Under the pieces are notes generated by a model. The model did not search any database. It had not been told where the DNA came from and saw only the letters and a list, made by a program, of their open reading frames with translations. A DNA stretch of 64,000 bases from an uncultured Pseudoalteromonas sp. (GTDB lineage Bacteria > Pseudomonadota > Gammaproteobacteria > Enterobacterales > Alteromonadaceae), in contig CANLRB010000007.1 of the NCBI GenBank assembly GCA_947493455.1, forward strand, positions 62,001 to 126,000, written 5' to 3'. Of this stretch, positions 18,765 through 28,256 are shown piece by piece; the first letter of the stretch is position 1, and each line of letters begins with the position of its first letter. Made by a program: the position numbers and the translations under genes.

Positions 18765-20312
18765 ATGTCACTACAGAAAAAACCATTAGTATTAATCATT
18801 TTAGATGGTTGGGGTTATCGCGAAGCAAGCGAAAGTAACGCGATACTAGCAGCTAACACCCCGGTATTAGATTCGTTGTGGCAACAATATCCTCGCACGT
18901 TAATTTCAGGTTCAGGACTCGATGTTGGCCTGCCCCATGGCCAAATGGGTAACTCGGAAGTCGGTCACGTAAACCTAGGCGCTGGTCGCGTTGTTTATCA
19001 AGACTTCACACGCATCACTAAAGCAATCGACGAAAAAGCATTTTTTGAAAATAAGGCGCTTACTAGCGCAATCGACAAAGCTGTAAACAACCAGAAAGCC
19101 GTTCATATCATGGGATTGATGAGCCCGGGCGGTGTGCATTCTCACCAAGATCATATTGTTGCTGCAATTGAGATGGCCTCTGAGCGTGGCGCAGAACAGA
19201 TTTATGTGCACGCCTTTTTAGACGGACGCGATACACCGCCGCGCAGTGCACAGCAACCGCTAACATTGGTTGAAGATAAATTTAAAGAATTAGGTAAAGG
19301 TCGTATTGCGAGTATTATCGGGCGTTATTATGCAATGGACCGTGATAACCGCTGGGAACGCGTTGAAACAGCTTACAATTTGATGACGCTAGGTCAAAGT
19401 GAGCATCAATTTAACTCAGCTCAAGAAGCATTAGAAAATGCGTACCAACGCGATGAAAACGATGAATTTGTTAAAGCAACTGCAATCGTTGATGAGCAAG
19501 GTAAAGCTGCAACAATTAATGATGGCGATGCCGTATTATTTATGAATTTTAGAGCTGACAGAGCAAGACAAATGACGCGCGCATTTGTCGACACTAACTT
19601 TAACGGCTTTGCAAAAGCGAAAACGCCAAAGCTTGCTGACTTTGTAATGTTAACGGAATATGCTGCAGATATTAGTGCGCCAGTGGCTTTTCCTTCTGAA
19701 GCACTCGTCAATGTGCTTGGTGAATGGTTAGAAAAACATAATAAAACACAATTACGTATTTCAGAAACAGAAAAATATGCCCATGTGACCTTCTTTTTCA
19801 GTGGTGGACGCGAAGAACTTTTTAAAGGCGAAGAACGCGAGCTTATCCCATCACCACAAGTAGCAACCTATGATTTGCAGCCGGAAATGAATTCAGAATT
19901 ATTGACTAATAAGTTGATTGACGCGATGCAAAGCAACAAGTATGACGCAATCATATGTAATTACCCTAATGGCGACATGGTTGGACACTCTGGTGTATTT
20001 GATGCAGCTGTTAAAGCCTGTGAAGCGGTGGATAACTGCATTGGTCGCGTTGTTGCAGCCGCAAAAGAAAGTGGCGCTGAACTACTTATCACTGCGGATC
20101 ATGGTAACGCTGAGCAAATGACTAACCCGACAACTGGACAAGCTCATACAGCCCATACCAGTGAGCCGGTGCCGTTTATTTATGTCGGTCGCGATGCAGA
20201 GCTAGCGCAAGGTAAAACATTAAGCGATGTAGCACCTACCATGTTGCACTTGATGGGAATGGCACAGCCGACAGAGATGACAGGTCAATCAATTATGAAG
20301 CTACGCAAGTAA
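18765..20312 (+). CDS. gpmI: 2,3-bisphosphoglycerate-independent phosphoglycerate mutase
   Basis: This Mn-dependent enzyme interconverts 3- and 2-phosphoglycerate. The 515 residues match family length. Metal/phosphatase signatures include ILDGWGYRE (8-16), [15 protein letters not shown] with the catalytic serine near 64, [30 protein letters not shown] and the C-terminal TADHGNAE with the AHTSEPVPF segment. AGGAG precedes the ATG. It heads the conserved gpmI-envC-ctpA-yibQ cluster and is divergent from yibN. Confidence 0.97.
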   Translation: MSLQKKPLVLIILDGWGYREASESNAILAANTPVLDSLWQQYPRTLISGSGLDVGLPHGQMGNSEVGHVNLGAGRVVYQDFTRITKAIDEKAFFENKALTSAIDKAVNNQKAVHIMGLMSPGGVHSHQDHIVAAIEMASERGAEQIYVHAFLDGRDTPPRSAQQPLTLVEDKFKELGKGRIASIIGRYYAMDRDNRWERVETAYNLMTLGQSEHQFNSAQEALENAYQRDENDEFVKATAIVDEQGKAATINDGDAVLFMNFRADRARQMTRAFVDTNFNGFAKAKTPKLADFVMLTEYAADISAPVAFPSEALVNVLGEWLEKHNKTQLRISETEKYAHVTFFFSGGREELFKGEERELIPSPQVATYDLQPEMNSELLTNKLIDAMQSNKYDAIICNYPNGDMVGHSGVFDAAVKACEAVDNCIGRVVAAAKESGAELLITADHGNAEQMTNPTTGQAHTAHTSEPVPFIYVGRDAELAQGKTLSDVAPTMLHLMGMAQPTEMTGQSIMKLRK

Positions 20313-20317
20313 TAACA

Positions 20318-21442
20318 ATGCGTTGCCATTGCTTAATATTGCTATGTGTATTGGCGAGCACGGTTGTGCTTGCCAATACCGAACGTACAAAAGCCGATTT
20401 AGACCAAGTTCAAAACGAACTTAAATCGACTACACAAAAAATAACCGAGCAAAAAGAACAAATCTCACGGCTTGAAGCTGCCTTAAAAGAAGCTGATCTT
20501 GCCATCTCAAACAGTGCCAAAAGCATCAAAAAAATAAACTTTGGTATAGAGTTAAACGAAAATGAGCAATTCGCTTTAAAACAAAAAATCGACGAGTTAC
20601 AAAACAATAAAAATCAGCAACAATCGGCACTTGCCGCACAGCTAAAAAGCGCTTATATGACTGGCAGTCACGATTACGGCAAATTACTGTTGAGCCAAGA
20701 CCAAGTCGCAAACGTCGAGCGCACGCTGAACTACTACACATTTTTGAATAAGGCACGCATTAATGAGCTCGAAAAGCTAAAGCGCATTTTGCTTGAGCTT
20801 GAGCAAACTAAAAATGCACTCATCCATAAACAAGTTAGCTTAATTAACCTCAAAGCAGAGCAAGAACAGCAACGAAAGTTACTAGTCTCAGCAAAAAGTG
20901 ATCAAGAAGAAAATTTAAAAAAGCTAAAACAAACCCTTGCATCCGACCAATCTCAACTTGCCTACTTGCAGCAAAACGAGCGAATACTCAAACAAACATT
21001 AGAAGAATTAGCCCAAGCAAGCCTGCCGGCAGAAATCAGTTTAGCCGGCTTACAAGCCCGTAAAGGCCGACTTAACTGGCCTAGTAGAGGTAAAGTTCGC
21101 CGTAAATTTGGTCAACGAAAACACGGTAGTCTGCGCTGGAAAGGCGTACTCATCAATGCAAATGAAGGCAGCTCAGTGAAAACAATTGCCGATGGACAAA
21201 TAGTTTATGCTGATTGGTTAAAAGGCTTTGGTTGGGTGATGATTATTGATCATGGCGAAGGTTACATGAGCTTATACGGCCATAATCAAGCCCTTTTAAA
21301 AGAAGTGGGCGACAAGGTCACGCAAGGAGAAATGATCGCATTAGTCGGACAAAGCGGTGGTCAAGCAAATCCTAGTCTATACTTTGAAATACGACATAAG
21401 GGACGTGCGGTAAACCCTATAAAATGGTGTAGACGAATTTAG
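20318..21442 (+). CDS. envC: Murein hydrolase activator EnvC
   Basis: EnvC is a periplasmic activator of the septal amidases AmiA/AmiB, recruited and gated by FtsEX. The 374 residues contain a signal peptide (about 1-19), two long coiled-coil blocks (about 25-110 and 150-235) and a C-terminal LytM/M23 domain (about 265-374). The zinc-binding residues of active M23 peptidases are degenerate: the first motif reads RWKGVLI without His or Asp, while DHGEGYMSLYGH remains. That is characteristic of EnvC regulators rather than enzymes. It lies 5 nt after gpmI; its partners ftsE and ftsX are encoded 3 kb away at 24686-26347. Confidence 0.93.
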   Translation: MRCHCLILLCVLASTVVLANTERTKADLDQVQNELKSTTQKITEQKEQISRLEAALKEADLAISNSAKSIKKINFGIELNENEQFALKQKIDELQNNKNQQQSALAAQLKSAYMTGSHDYGKLLLSQDQVANVERTLNYYTFLNKARINELEKLKRILLELEQTKNALIHKQVSLINLKAEQEQQRKLLVSAKSDQEENLKKLKQTLASDQSQLAYLQQNERILKQTLEELAQASLPAEISLAGLQARKGRLNWPSRGKVRRKFGQRKHGSLRWKGVLINANEGSSVKTIADGQIVYADWLKGFGWVMIIDHGEGYMSLYGHNQALLKEVGDKVTQGEMIALVGQSGGQANPSLYFEIRHKGRAVNPIKWCRRI

Positions 21443-21476
21443 ATTACAAATTGGCTGCACCCAGAGGAGTGTGCCA

Positions 21477-22679
21477 ATGAGTATTATTTTATTTTTCAAA
21501 AAGCTAAGTTCAATAACACTACTTAGCTTATTATTTTCGTTTGCAAGCTACGCCGATAAATTAACCGCGCCACAGGTTAACTTTCACGAAATTATGGCGA
21601 ATATTGAGCACTTCTATGTTGATGATGTTGATCTCAACAAGCTCAATCATCATGCCATTAATAGCCTTATGAAACAGCTAGATCCTCATTCCGCATTTTT
21701 ATCATCGAGTGACTTAGAAGAGCTATTTAATGTTGCCAATGGCCGCTATACAGGACTTGGTATTGAAGTTGAAGTGCGCGAAGAGCACATTGTAATTATT
21801 GCCTCTCTCGATAACTCACCGGCACAACAAGCGGGGTTAATTCAAGGTGATGTATTACTCGCGGTAAACGGTGAGTCTGTGCTCAATAAGCCGATAAAAA
21901 AAGTAGCAAAAATGATTAATCAAGCGGATCAAGCCCAAGTTTCTTTATCGATTGCGCGCTCAGGTTATGATGTGCCGCTTGAGTTTGAAGTGCAGCGTCA
22001 AAAAATAGATGTCTCTAGTGTCAAAACACACTTAAACCCAAATGGTTACGGTTATATGCGGATTGTTAGTTTTAACAATCATACTTTTCATGATGTCGCG
22101 CGTCATATAGCTAAACTCACACAACAAAGCGGAGAACCCTTGTCTGGCCTCATTATCGATTTGCGTGATAACCCAGGCGGTATTTTAGACAGTGCTATCG
22201 AAATATCCGATCTTTTTTTACAAAAAGGTACGATTGTCACTACAAAAGGTCGTTTTAACGATGCAAATCAAGCTTATTATGCCAATGCGGGCGATGTGCT
22301 TGACGGTGCTCCGATTGTTGTTTTAATTAACAATGGTTCAGCTTCGGCAGCGGAAATTCTGGCTGGGGCATTAAAAGATAATAATCGTGCTACGCTCGTT
22401 GGTACACGCTCCTATGGTAAAGGCTCTGTGCAATCGCTAATTCCATTAGGGGATGGCCAAACAGCGCTCAAACTCACTACAGCAAAGTACTACACGCCAT
22501 CAGGCAGTTCGATCGATGGAACGGGTATTCTGCCTGATATCCCTGTAACCCAAGTAAAAATTGATAAAGAAAATAAACTCGCTCTACTAAAATTGAGCCA
22601 AGGGGAATCCGGCAACATATTTAATCCTAGATTTAGAGATATGCAACTAGAAAAAGCACAGCAATTACTAGAAAAATAG
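21477..22679 (+). CDS. ctpA: S41-family C-terminal processing protease (CtpA-like)
   Basis: This is a periplasmic serine protease of 400 residues. It has a signal peptide (about 1-26), a PDZ domain (about 85-170, with LGIEVEVREEHIV) and an S41 catalytic core: LRDNPGG, the serine in NNGSASAAEI, and the lysine in SYGKGSVQ about 25 residues later. The start is the ATG at 21477, seven bases after AGGAG (21465-21469); the GTG at 21471 is too close. It follows envC in the conserved cluster, which suggests a role in controlling cell-wall hydrolases, though that is inference. Its substrate is unknown. Confidence 0.92.
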   Translation: MSIILFFKKLSSITLLSLLFSFASYADKLTAPQVNFHEIMANIEHFYVDDVDLNKLNHHAINSLMKQLDPHSAFLSSSDLEELFNVANGRYTGLGIEVEVREEHIVIIASLDNSPAQQAGLIQGDVLLAVNGESVLNKPIKKVAKMINQADQAQVSLSIARSGYDVPLEFEVQRQKIDVSSVKTHLNPNGYGYMRIVSFNNHTFHDVARHIAKLTQQSGEPLSGLIIDLRDNPGGILDSAIEISDLFLQKGTIVTTKGRFNDANQAYYANAGDVLDGAPIVVLINNGSASAAEILAGALKDNNRATLVGTRSYGKGSVQSLIPLGDGQTALKLTTAKYYTPSGSSIDGTGILPDIPVTQVKIDKENKLALLKLSQGESGNIFNPRFRDMQLEKAQQLLEK

Positions 22680-22710
22680 ATTATTGTTGATATAGTTACT
22701 ATCAAATACA

Positions 22711-22740
22711 GAGAAAGGCCCATGTTGGGCTTTTCTTTTA
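22711..22740 (+). terminator. Terminator-like hairpin between ctpA and yibQ
   Basis: AAAGGCCCA (22714-22722) pairs with TGGGCTTTT (22726-22734) with one G-T pair around a 3-nt loop, and a T-rich tail follows. It may reduce read-through into yibQ. Confidence 0.55.
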
Positions 22741-22783
22741 TAAAAAATAAAGTAAATGAAGCGATAATAAAAAGAATAGCACT

Positions 22784-23569
22784 GTGCCCAAAATAAAAAG
22801 CCTGACAAAAATTTTCATAACGCTTGCTGCGTCCGTCCTACTCAGTACACCGAGTGATGCAAAACAAGTCGCAATCGTTATGGACGATATTGGTTATCAT
22901 CAAGCAGATTTAAAAGCACTTCAGTTACCTGCAAATATTTCATTCGCAATCTTACCACATACGCCTTTTGCCGATGAGTTTGCACGCCGCGCTAACAAGC
23001 AAAATAAAGAACTCATTTTACATATGCCAATGGAAGCTGTGAGTGGTAAAGCCCTAGGACCGGGTGCCTTAACCAACGATATGAACAAAGAGCAGATCCA
23101 GAGCACCTTAAATAAAGCCCTAGATTCATATCCGCAAGTGACAGGTCTTAACAATCATATGGGGTCGTACTTAACACAAAAAGTAGTTCCCATGTCTTGG
23201 ACGATGGAAGTATTACGAGAACGGAATTTATTCTTTTTAGATAGTAAAACAACTCGAGACAGCAAAGCGCAATATATGGCCAATCTATTTGGGGTAAATA
23301 ATATTGCTCGCCATGTGTTTATAGATAATATTCCGACCGATAAGCAGATGCAATTTCGCTTGAACCAACTAATACGAATTGCGAAAAAACGAGGCTCGGC
23401 GGTTGCGATTGCCCATCCCTATCCTGAAACGCTTGCTTTTTTAAATGACGCATTACCTAAACTAAAAAACGAAGGCATCGAAGTGGTAAAAATATCCGAG
23501 CTCGTTGACTCTAAATACATCCAACTCGCTCAAAAGCAAACATCGTCTAATACCAATTCCGTTAAATAA
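22784..23569 (+). CDS. yibQ: Divergent polysaccharide deacetylase family protein YibQ
   Basis: This is a secreted protein of 261 residues with a signal peptide (about 1-26, ending SDA-K). The divergent polysaccharide deacetylase (DUF610) domain starts with VAIVMDDIGYH, followed by ISFAILPHTPFADEFA, LHMPMEA, NNHMGSYLT and FLDSKTT. The NodB-type metal residues (D-D in MDD, H in LHMP) are visible, but activity has not been established for the family as far as I know. The start is a GTG. It closes the gpmI-envC-ctpA cluster. Confidence 0.88.
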   Translation: MPKIKSLTKIFITLAASVLLSTPSDAKQVAIVMDDIGYHQADLKALQLPANISFAILPHTPFADEFARRANKQNKELILHMPMEAVSGKALGPGALTNDMNKEQIQSTLNKALDSYPQVTGLNNHMGSYLTQKVVPMSWTMEVLRERNLFFLDSKTTRDSKAQYMANLFGVNNIARHVFIDNIPTDKQMQFRLNQLIRIAKKRGSAVAIAHPYPETLAFLNDALPKLKNEGIEVVKISELVDSKYIQLAQKQTSSNTNSVK

Positions 23570-23571
23570 AA

Positions 23572-23605
23572 AAAGCCGCAGTTACTAGGCAACCGCGGCT
23601 TTCTT
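23572..23605. terminator. Bidirectional terminator between yibQ and rpoH
   Basis: AAAGCCGC (23572-23579) pairs with GCGGCTTT (23595-23602) between the convergent genes; A- and T-rich flanks suit both directions. Confidence 0.7.
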
Positions 23606-23623
23606 ATCGGGTTAAATAGCGTA

Positions 23624-24487
23624 TTAGGCCATTAATCCTTGTAATTTTTTCATCGCTGATTTTTCTAATTGTCTAACACGCTCAGCCGAAACACTGTACT
23701 TTTGCGCAAGCTCTTGCAATGTTGCTTTGTCTTCGATAAGCCAACGAGCACGTATAATATCTTGTGAACGCTCATCAAGTGTATTCAGTGCTGCAAATAG
23801 GCGATTGTTTGAATCTTGCTGCCATTGCTGTTGCTCCACTTCTTCTGCAAGTTCAGAAGATTGGTCTGTTAAATACTGAACTGGTGAAAAATTGCCACTT
23901 GGCGCAGATTCATCTTCATCCGCATTTAAGTCAAATCCCATATCATGACTGCTCATACGCGCTTCCATTTCACGCACGTCTTTTTCAGACACACCCAGCT
24001 CAGTCGCAACCGTATTTACTTCTTCTTGATTAAACCAACCTAAACGCTTTTTATTTTTACGCAGGTTAAAAAATAATTTGCGCTGTGCTTTTGTCGTCGC
24101 AACCTTAACAATACGCCAATTTTTTAAAACAAATTCATGAATTTCAGCTTTAATCCAATGCACCGCGAATGATACTAAACGAACGCCCACATCAGGGTTA
24201 AAACGCTTAACAGCCTTCATTAGACCGATATTACCTTCTTGAATAAGGTCTGACTGAGGTAAACCATATCCAGAGTAACTTTTTGCTACATGAGCAACAA
24301 ACCTTAAGTGAGACATGATCAATTGTTTTGCAGCTTGCAAATCACCACTTTCCTGTAGCTTTGTCGCTAATGCCTTTTCCTCTTCTGCGCTCAACATAGG
24401 AATACTGCTTACAGCTTGTAGATAGCCTTCAATACTACTACTTTGCTGTGGCACTGTTAGCGCTAGGGCATTAATCTCTTTGTTCAT
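23624..24487 (-). CDS. rpoH: RNA polymerase heat-shock sigma factor sigma-32
   Basis: The 287-residue sigma factor directs transcription of chaperone and protease genes. It has region 2 (about 50-120, [17 protein letters not shown]), the diagnostic RpoH box [10 protein letters not shown] (135-144), region 3, and region 4 (about 225-285) ending in a helix-turn-helix ([15 protein letters not shown]). The start ATG has a strong AAGAGGTGA Shine-Dalgarno. It follows ftsYEX in the conserved order, but an intrinsic terminator separates it from ftsX, and its own leader carries a perfect CIRCE operator at 24522-24548. HrcA repression is therefore likely in addition to the usual post-transcriptional control. 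Confidence 0.97.
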   Translation of the reverse strand: MNKEINALALTVPQQSSSIEGYLQAVSSIPMLSAEEEKALATKLQESGDLQAAKQLIMSHLRFVAHVAKSYSGYGLPQSDLIQEGNIGLMKAVKRFNPDVGVRLVSFAVHWIKAEIHEFVLKNWRIVKVATTKAQRKLFFNLRKNKKRLGWFNQEEVNTVATELGVSEKDVREMEARMSSHDMGFDLNADEDESAPSGNFSPVQYLTDQSSELAEEVEQQQWQQDSNNRLFAALNTLDERSQDIIRARWLIEDKATLQELAQKYSVSAERVRQLEKSAMKKLQGLMA

Positions 24488-24521
24488 ACTTCACCTCTTA
24501 AGGTTCATTTTTTTTGCAATT

Positions 24522-24548
24522 TTAGCACTCTTCCAACGAGAGTGCTAA
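24522..24548 (-). promoter_or_regulatory. CIRCE operator (HrcA binding site) upstream of rpoH
   Basis: TTAGCACTC (24522-24530), nine bases, then GAGTGCTAA (24540-24548) is an exact match to the CIRCE consensus. It ends 34 nt before the rpoH start codon and begins four bases after a candidate -10 box, the normal place for a CIRCE element at the 5' end of a repressed transcript. HrcA is the known CIRCE-binding repressor; its gene is not in this window. Confidence 0.92.
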
Positions 24549-24552
24549 GTTG

Positions 24553-24580
24553 AATTTACATGTTTTAAAAAAGAATACAA
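24553..24580 (-). promoter_or_regulatory. Candidate rpoH promoter
   Basis: On the minus strand TTGTAT (24575-24580), a 16-nt spacer and TAAATT (24553-24558) form a weak sigma-70-like promoter. Its start point would fall at the edge of or inside the CIRCE element. The match is moderate only. Confidence 0.4.
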
Positions 24581-24657
24581 GGAAAAGTTTATGACAATTT
24601 GTTAAAAATAGTATTTAGCTAATAAAAACAAAAAGATATGAAGTAAATTTTTAACGC

Positions 24658-24688
24658 AAAGAAAAAGGCCACATTAAATTGTGGCCTA
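24658..24688 (-). terminator. Intrinsic terminator after ftsX
   Basis: On the minus strand AGGCCACA (24687-24680) pairs perfectly with TGTGGCCT (24673-24666) around a 6-nt loop and is followed by TTTTTC. It overlaps the ftsX stop codon and should limit read-through from ftsEX into rpoH. Confidence 0.75.
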
Positions 24689-25672
24689 AATTTCATTTGG
24701 CTCAATTGCATCAATATAACGTTTTACTGATAAGTAAGAACCGAACAACCCAAGCGAAATAGCCAGTGATAATAAAACTAAAAACTCTGAAAAATTAAGT
24801 CCTTCAAGCGTAAAAGAGGCATGATAAACTCCAACAACATTTGCCACAGCACTATCGAGCCAAAAGATCATCAGCAATACCGATAAAAACGCGATAAAAC
24901 CACCGACAATGCCATACCAAATCCCAGTCCATAAAAAAGGAGTTTGAATAAAATGATTTGTTGCGCCCACTAATTTCATTAGTTGGATTTCTTGCTTTTT
25001 ATCCATTATTGAAAGGCGTATGGTGTTACCTATAATTAAAATAACTGAACTAAGTAGCAAGATCCCTATCGTAATAACACTTTCTTTTAATAAGCTAAGC
25101 AATGAATTTAAGCGCTCTAACCACTCGATATCCAATTTACCAAAGTCTACTTCGCGCTCTTTTTCCAATTTCGCCAACAAGTTTTGCGCCGTTTGCGGGC
25201 CACTAAACCCTGCATTTGGCGTTACAAGTACAACACTAGGTAATGGGTTTTTATCAAGATAATTGAGTGCTTCACCAAACCCAGATGCGAGTTTAAACTC
25301 TTCCAATGCTTGTGTTTTATTAATGAAAGAGACCGACTTAACTTCATTGTATAGAGAAATTCGCTTGATTACGCGCTGCGCTTGCTGCTCATCAACGTCT
25401 TCTTTTAAAAATAACGAAATTTCGGCCGCATTATCAAAACCACTACTGACTTTTTGTACATTTTTAACAACAACATATAATGTAGTCGGTAAAGTTAGAC
25501 TCAGGCCCAACACGGCGATAGTCATTAGCGATGCCATTGGCGTACGCCATAACTCACCTAAGCTCTGCACGCCCTGTCGGAGAATATTCATTATTGTAAA
25601 ATAAGCAGCCAACAGCGGTGTGCGACTCATATTGTCAGCTTGACTTTTTCGGCCTTTAAATAAAATACTCAT
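24686..25672 (-). CDS. ftsX: Cell division ABC transporter permease-like protein FtsX
   Basis: FtsX is an inner-membrane partner of FtsE at the septum; its periplasmic loop recruits EnvC. The 328 residues show a cytoplasmic N-terminus, TM1 (about 48-70, following LWRTPMASL), a periplasmic domain (about 72-195) and three C-terminal TM helices (about 197-225, 245-270 and 293-317) in the FtsX/MacB fold. It is immediately adjacent to ftsE, with start and stop codons abutting. envC in the same window supplies its known periplasmic effector. Confidence 0.95.
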   Translation of the reverse strand: MSILFKGRKSQADNMSRTPLLAAYFTIMNILRQGVQSLGELWRTPMASLMTIAVLGLSLTLPTTLYVVVKNVQKVSSGFDNAAEISLFLKEDVDEQQAQRVIKRISLYNEVKSVSFINKTQALEEFKLASGFGEALNYLDKNPLPSVVLVTPNAGFSGPQTAQNLLAKLEKEREVDFGKLDIEWLERLNSLLSLLKESVITIGILLLSSVILIIGNTIRLSIMDKKQEIQLMKLVGATNHFIQTPFLWTGIWYGIVGGFIAFLSVLLMIFWLDSAVANVVGVYHASFTLEGLNFSEFLVLLSLAISLGLFGSYLSVKRYIDAIEPNEI

Positions 25673-26347
25673 TTAGACCTCATTAAGTAGCGGATCTTGA
25701 ATTAACGATCCTGATTTTAATGTTAAGCTACGGTATTTCATGCGCGCAATCAACCCAAGATCATGAGTCGCGATTAATACAGTCGTCCCATGTTGATTAA
25801 ACTCTTCGAACAACTTCAATATTTCAACAGACAACTCGGGGTCTAGATTACCGGTAGGTTCGTCGGCGAGCAAAATTGGTGGAGAATTGACAACAGCTCT
25901 GGCGATGCCCACTCGTTGTTGCTCGCCACCAGATAAGGTTTCAGGAAAACAACGTGCTTTGTTGAGCAAACCGACTTTATCTAACGCACCGGATACGCGT
26001 TTTTCAATATCTTTGCGATGGTTTCCGGCAATAATTAATGGCAACGCAACATTATCGAAAACACAATAGCGATCGAGTAAACGGTGATTTTGGAAAATAA
26101 CGCCAATATCACGGCGTACAAATGGAATTTGTTTTTGCGTCACTTTGTTTAGCGACACACCATTTATAAAAATCTCACCTGCTGAGGGGCGCTCCATCAA
26201 ACTAATTAACTTGAGCAACGTACTTTTGCCGGCGCCACTATGGCCGGTTAAAAAAGCAAGTTCACCGGCTTGCAAATGAAAATCGACTTTTTCAATCGCT
26301 TTATGACCTCCGGTATAGGTCTTACTAACCTGCTGAAATTTTATCAT
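25673..26347 (-). CDS. ftsE: Cell division ATP-binding protein FtsE
   Basis: FtsE is an ABC ATPase of 224 residues that drives conformational signalling through FtsX to EnvC rather than transport. Walker A is GHSGAGKST (36-44), the signature is [14 protein letters not shown], Walker B is [12 protein letters not shown], and the switch histidine lies in IATHD. It is translationally linked to ftsX. A terminator-like hairpin lies between it and the upstream ftsY gene. Confidence 0.96.
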   Translation of the reverse strand: MIKFQQVSKTYTGGHKAIEKVDFHLQAGELAFLTGHSGAGKSTLLKLISLMERPSAGEIFINGVSLNKVTQKQIPFVRRDIGVIFQNHRLLDRYCVFDNVALPLIIAGNHRKDIEKRVSGALDKVGLLNKARCFPETLSGGEQQRVGIARAVVNSPPILLADEPTGNLDPELSVEILKLFEEFNQHGTTVLIATHDLGLIARMKYRSLTLKSGSLIQDPLLNEV

Positions 26348-26363
26348 TTTTATCTATCACGCA

Positions 26364-26390
26364 GTAAAAAGGGGCCCTGCCCCTTATCCT
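26364..26390 (-). terminator. GC-rich terminator between ftsY and ftsE
   Basis: On the minus strand AAGGGGC (26385-26379), loop AGG, GCCCCTT (26375-26369) is followed by TTT, giving five consecutive Ts from the stem end. It lies just after the ftsY stop codon, within the 45-nt gap before ftsE. Confidence 0.65.
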
Positions 26391-26392
26391 TG

Positions 26393-28132
26393 TTATTCAC
26401 TAAATAGTGCGTTTATAAAATCATCACTATTAAATTCTCTTAAATCGTCAATCCCTTCACCAACACCAATATAACGAATCGGGATATTAAATTTATCAGC
26501 TACAGCAAAAATCACCCCACCTTTAGCGGTTCCATCAAGTTTAGTTAAACTTATCCCTGTTAAGCCTACGGCTTGGTCAAATAATTTAACTTGGCTAATT
26601 GCATTTTGCCCAGTGCCTGCATCAATAGTTAACATTACTTCGTGAGGTGCATCCACATCAAGTTTTTTCATAACACGTGCGATTTTTTCAAGCTCTTGCA
26701 TTAAATGATCTTTGTTTTGCAATCTGCCCGCGGTATCTGCAATAAGTACATCCACGTTACGCGCCTTTGCAGCCTGTAAGGCATCAAACACAACAGAAGC
26801 ACTATCAGCACCAGTGTGTTGTGCTATGACTGGAATATCGTTGCGCTCTCCCCAAACTTGTAATTGTTCGACGGCTGCGGCTCTAAAGGTATCCCCAGCC
26901 GCCAACATAACCGACTTACCTTGATTTTGGTACTGTTTAGCAAGCTTACCAATTGTAGTCGTTTTACCAACACCGTTAACGCCGACCATGAGAATAACAA
27001 ATGGCCCATCACTTTTTTCCATTTCCAGCGGTTTTTCAGCCGCTTTCAACATTTCAGCCATTTCGCCTTTTAGCAATTCGTATAACGCTTCACCGTCTTT
27101 AAGCTGTTTGCGATCCGCCATATCTGTTAACTTATCGATAAGCTTTACCGTTGTATCAACCCCAACATCAGCGGTCAATAGTTGCGTTTCAAGCTCTTCA
27201 AATAAATCATCATCAATTTTTTTGCCAGAAAATATGCCCGCAAAACCTGAGCCAATATTCTGCTTAGTTTTAATTAAGCCTTGCTTTAACCGTTTAAAAA
27301 AACCGACTTTTTCTTTCTTGGGCTTTTCTTGCTTCGCTTTTTCCGCCGCCTCAGCTGCTAAACGCTCTTGCTCTGCTTTTTCCGCCGCCTCTACTGCTAA
27401 GCGCTCTTGCTCTGCTTTTTCCGCCGCCTCTAATGCTAAACGTTCTTGCTCGGCTTTTTCCGCCGCCTCAGCTGCTAAACGCTCTTGCTCTGCTCTTTCC
27501 GCCGCCTCTACTGCTAAGCGCTCTTGCTCTGCTTTTTCCGCCGCCTCTAATGCTAAACGTGCTTGCTCTGCTTTTTCCGCCGCCTCAGCTGCTAAGCGCT
27601 CTTGCTCTGCTTTTTCCGCCGCCTCTAATGCTAAACGTTCTTGCTCGGCTTTTTCCGCCGCCTCTAATGCTAAACGTTCTTGCTCGGCTTTTTCTGCCGC
27701 CTCAGCTGCTAAACGTGCTTGCTCTGCTTTTTCCGCCGCCTCAGCTGCTAAACGCTCTTGCTCTGCTCTTTCCGCCGCCTCTACTGCTAAGCGCTCTTGC
27801 TCTGCTTTTTCCGCCGCCTCTAATGCTAAACGTGCTTGCTCTGCTTTTTCCGCCGCCTCAGCTGCTAAACGTTCTTGCTCAGCTTTTTCCGCCGCCTCAG
27901 CTGCTAAACGTGCTTGCTCGGCTTTTTCCGCCGCCTCAGCTGCTAAACGCTCTTGCTCTGCTTTTTCCGCCGCCTCAGCTGCTAAACGCTCTTGCTCCGC
28001 TTTTTCCGCCGCTTCTGCTTCGAGACGTTCTTTCTCGACTTGAGCCGCAATTTCTTTCTTTTCTAATTCACTTTGCTGCTCTTGTTCTTTTTTGCCAAAC
28101 CCGAGCCAAGATAAAATTTTACTTTTTGCCAT
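26393..28132 (-). CDS. ftsY: Signal recognition particle receptor FtsY with an expanded repeat domain
   Basis: FtsY is the SRP receptor GTPase that docks ribosome-SRP complexes at the inner membrane. The 579 residues start with a lysine-rich amphipathic segment ([15 protein letters not shown]). Residues 37-270 are 18 near-perfect 13-residue repeats of the type [13 protein letters not shown], predicted to form one long helix. The conserved NG domain follows (about 285-579): GVNGVGKTT (384-392), DTAGR (466-470) and [10 protein letters not shown] (530-539). The A domain of FtsY is normally acidic and variable, but this is unusually regular. It is first in the ftsY-ftsE-ftsX-rpoH series and divergent from rsmD. 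Confidence 0.95.
   Translation of the reverse strand: MAKSKILSWLGFGKKEQEQQSELEKKEIAAQVEKERLEAEAAEKAEQERLAAEAAEKAEQERLAAEAAEKAEQARLAAEAAEKAEQERLAAEAAEKAEQARLALEAAEKAEQERLAVEAAERAEQERLAAEAAEKAEQARLAAEAAEKAEQERLALEAAEKAEQERLALEAAEKAEQERLAAEAAEKAEQARLALEAAEKAEQERLAVEAAERAEQERLAAEAAEKAEQERLALEAAEKAEQERLAVEAAEKAEQERLAAEAAEKAKQEKPKKEKVGFFKRLKQGLIKTKQNIGSGFAGIFSGKKIDDDLFEELETQLLTADVGVDTTVKLIDKLTDMADRKQLKDGEALYELLKGEMAEMLKAAEKPLEMEKSDGPFVILMVGVNGVGKTTTIGKLAKQYQNQGKSVMLAAGDTFRAAAVEQLQVWGERNDIPVIAQHTGADSASVVFDALQAAKARNVDVLIADTAGRLQNKDHLMQELEKIARVMKKLDVDAPHEVMLTIDAGTGQNAISQVKLFDQAVGLTGISLTKLDGTAKGGVIFAVADKFNIPIRYIGVGEGIDDLREFNSDDFINALFSE
27323..28024 (-). repeat. 18 tandem 39-bp repeats inside ftsY
   Basis: Each unit encodes 13 residues (L-A-x-E-A-A-E-K/R-A-E-Q-E/A-R). 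Variant units recur in order: units 5-6-7 (AR-ending, LAL, LAV with ER in place of EK) reappear as units 12-13-14, a higher-order period of seven units (273 bp). That suggests a past multi-unit duplication or unequal exchange. The reverse strand carries long shadow frames because of this repeat. Confidence 0.95.
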
Positions 28133-28256
28133 TAGAATTAATTACCGGTATCTAAAATCTGATAAACTATAAAACTGCGTCAATCTTAACATTTAAAGCA
28201 GAAAATGAACAAAGTCACTTGATGCTTTTTATAAATAAATACAGTGAACCTTTTAA

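Noticed and set aside
20318-21442. EnvC as an active M23 endopeptidase
   Set aside because: The first zinc-ligand motif is missing (RWKGVLI), so it should be a regulator.
27323-28024. Regular direct repeats resembling a CRISPR array
   Set aside because: Repeats are contiguous without unique spacers and are in frame with ftsY.
26988-28155. Two long plus-strand open frames opposite ftsY (351 and 240 codons)
   Set aside because: They are created by the 39-bp repeat; their proteins are low-complexity reverse translations of the ftsY repeat and carry no independent start signal.
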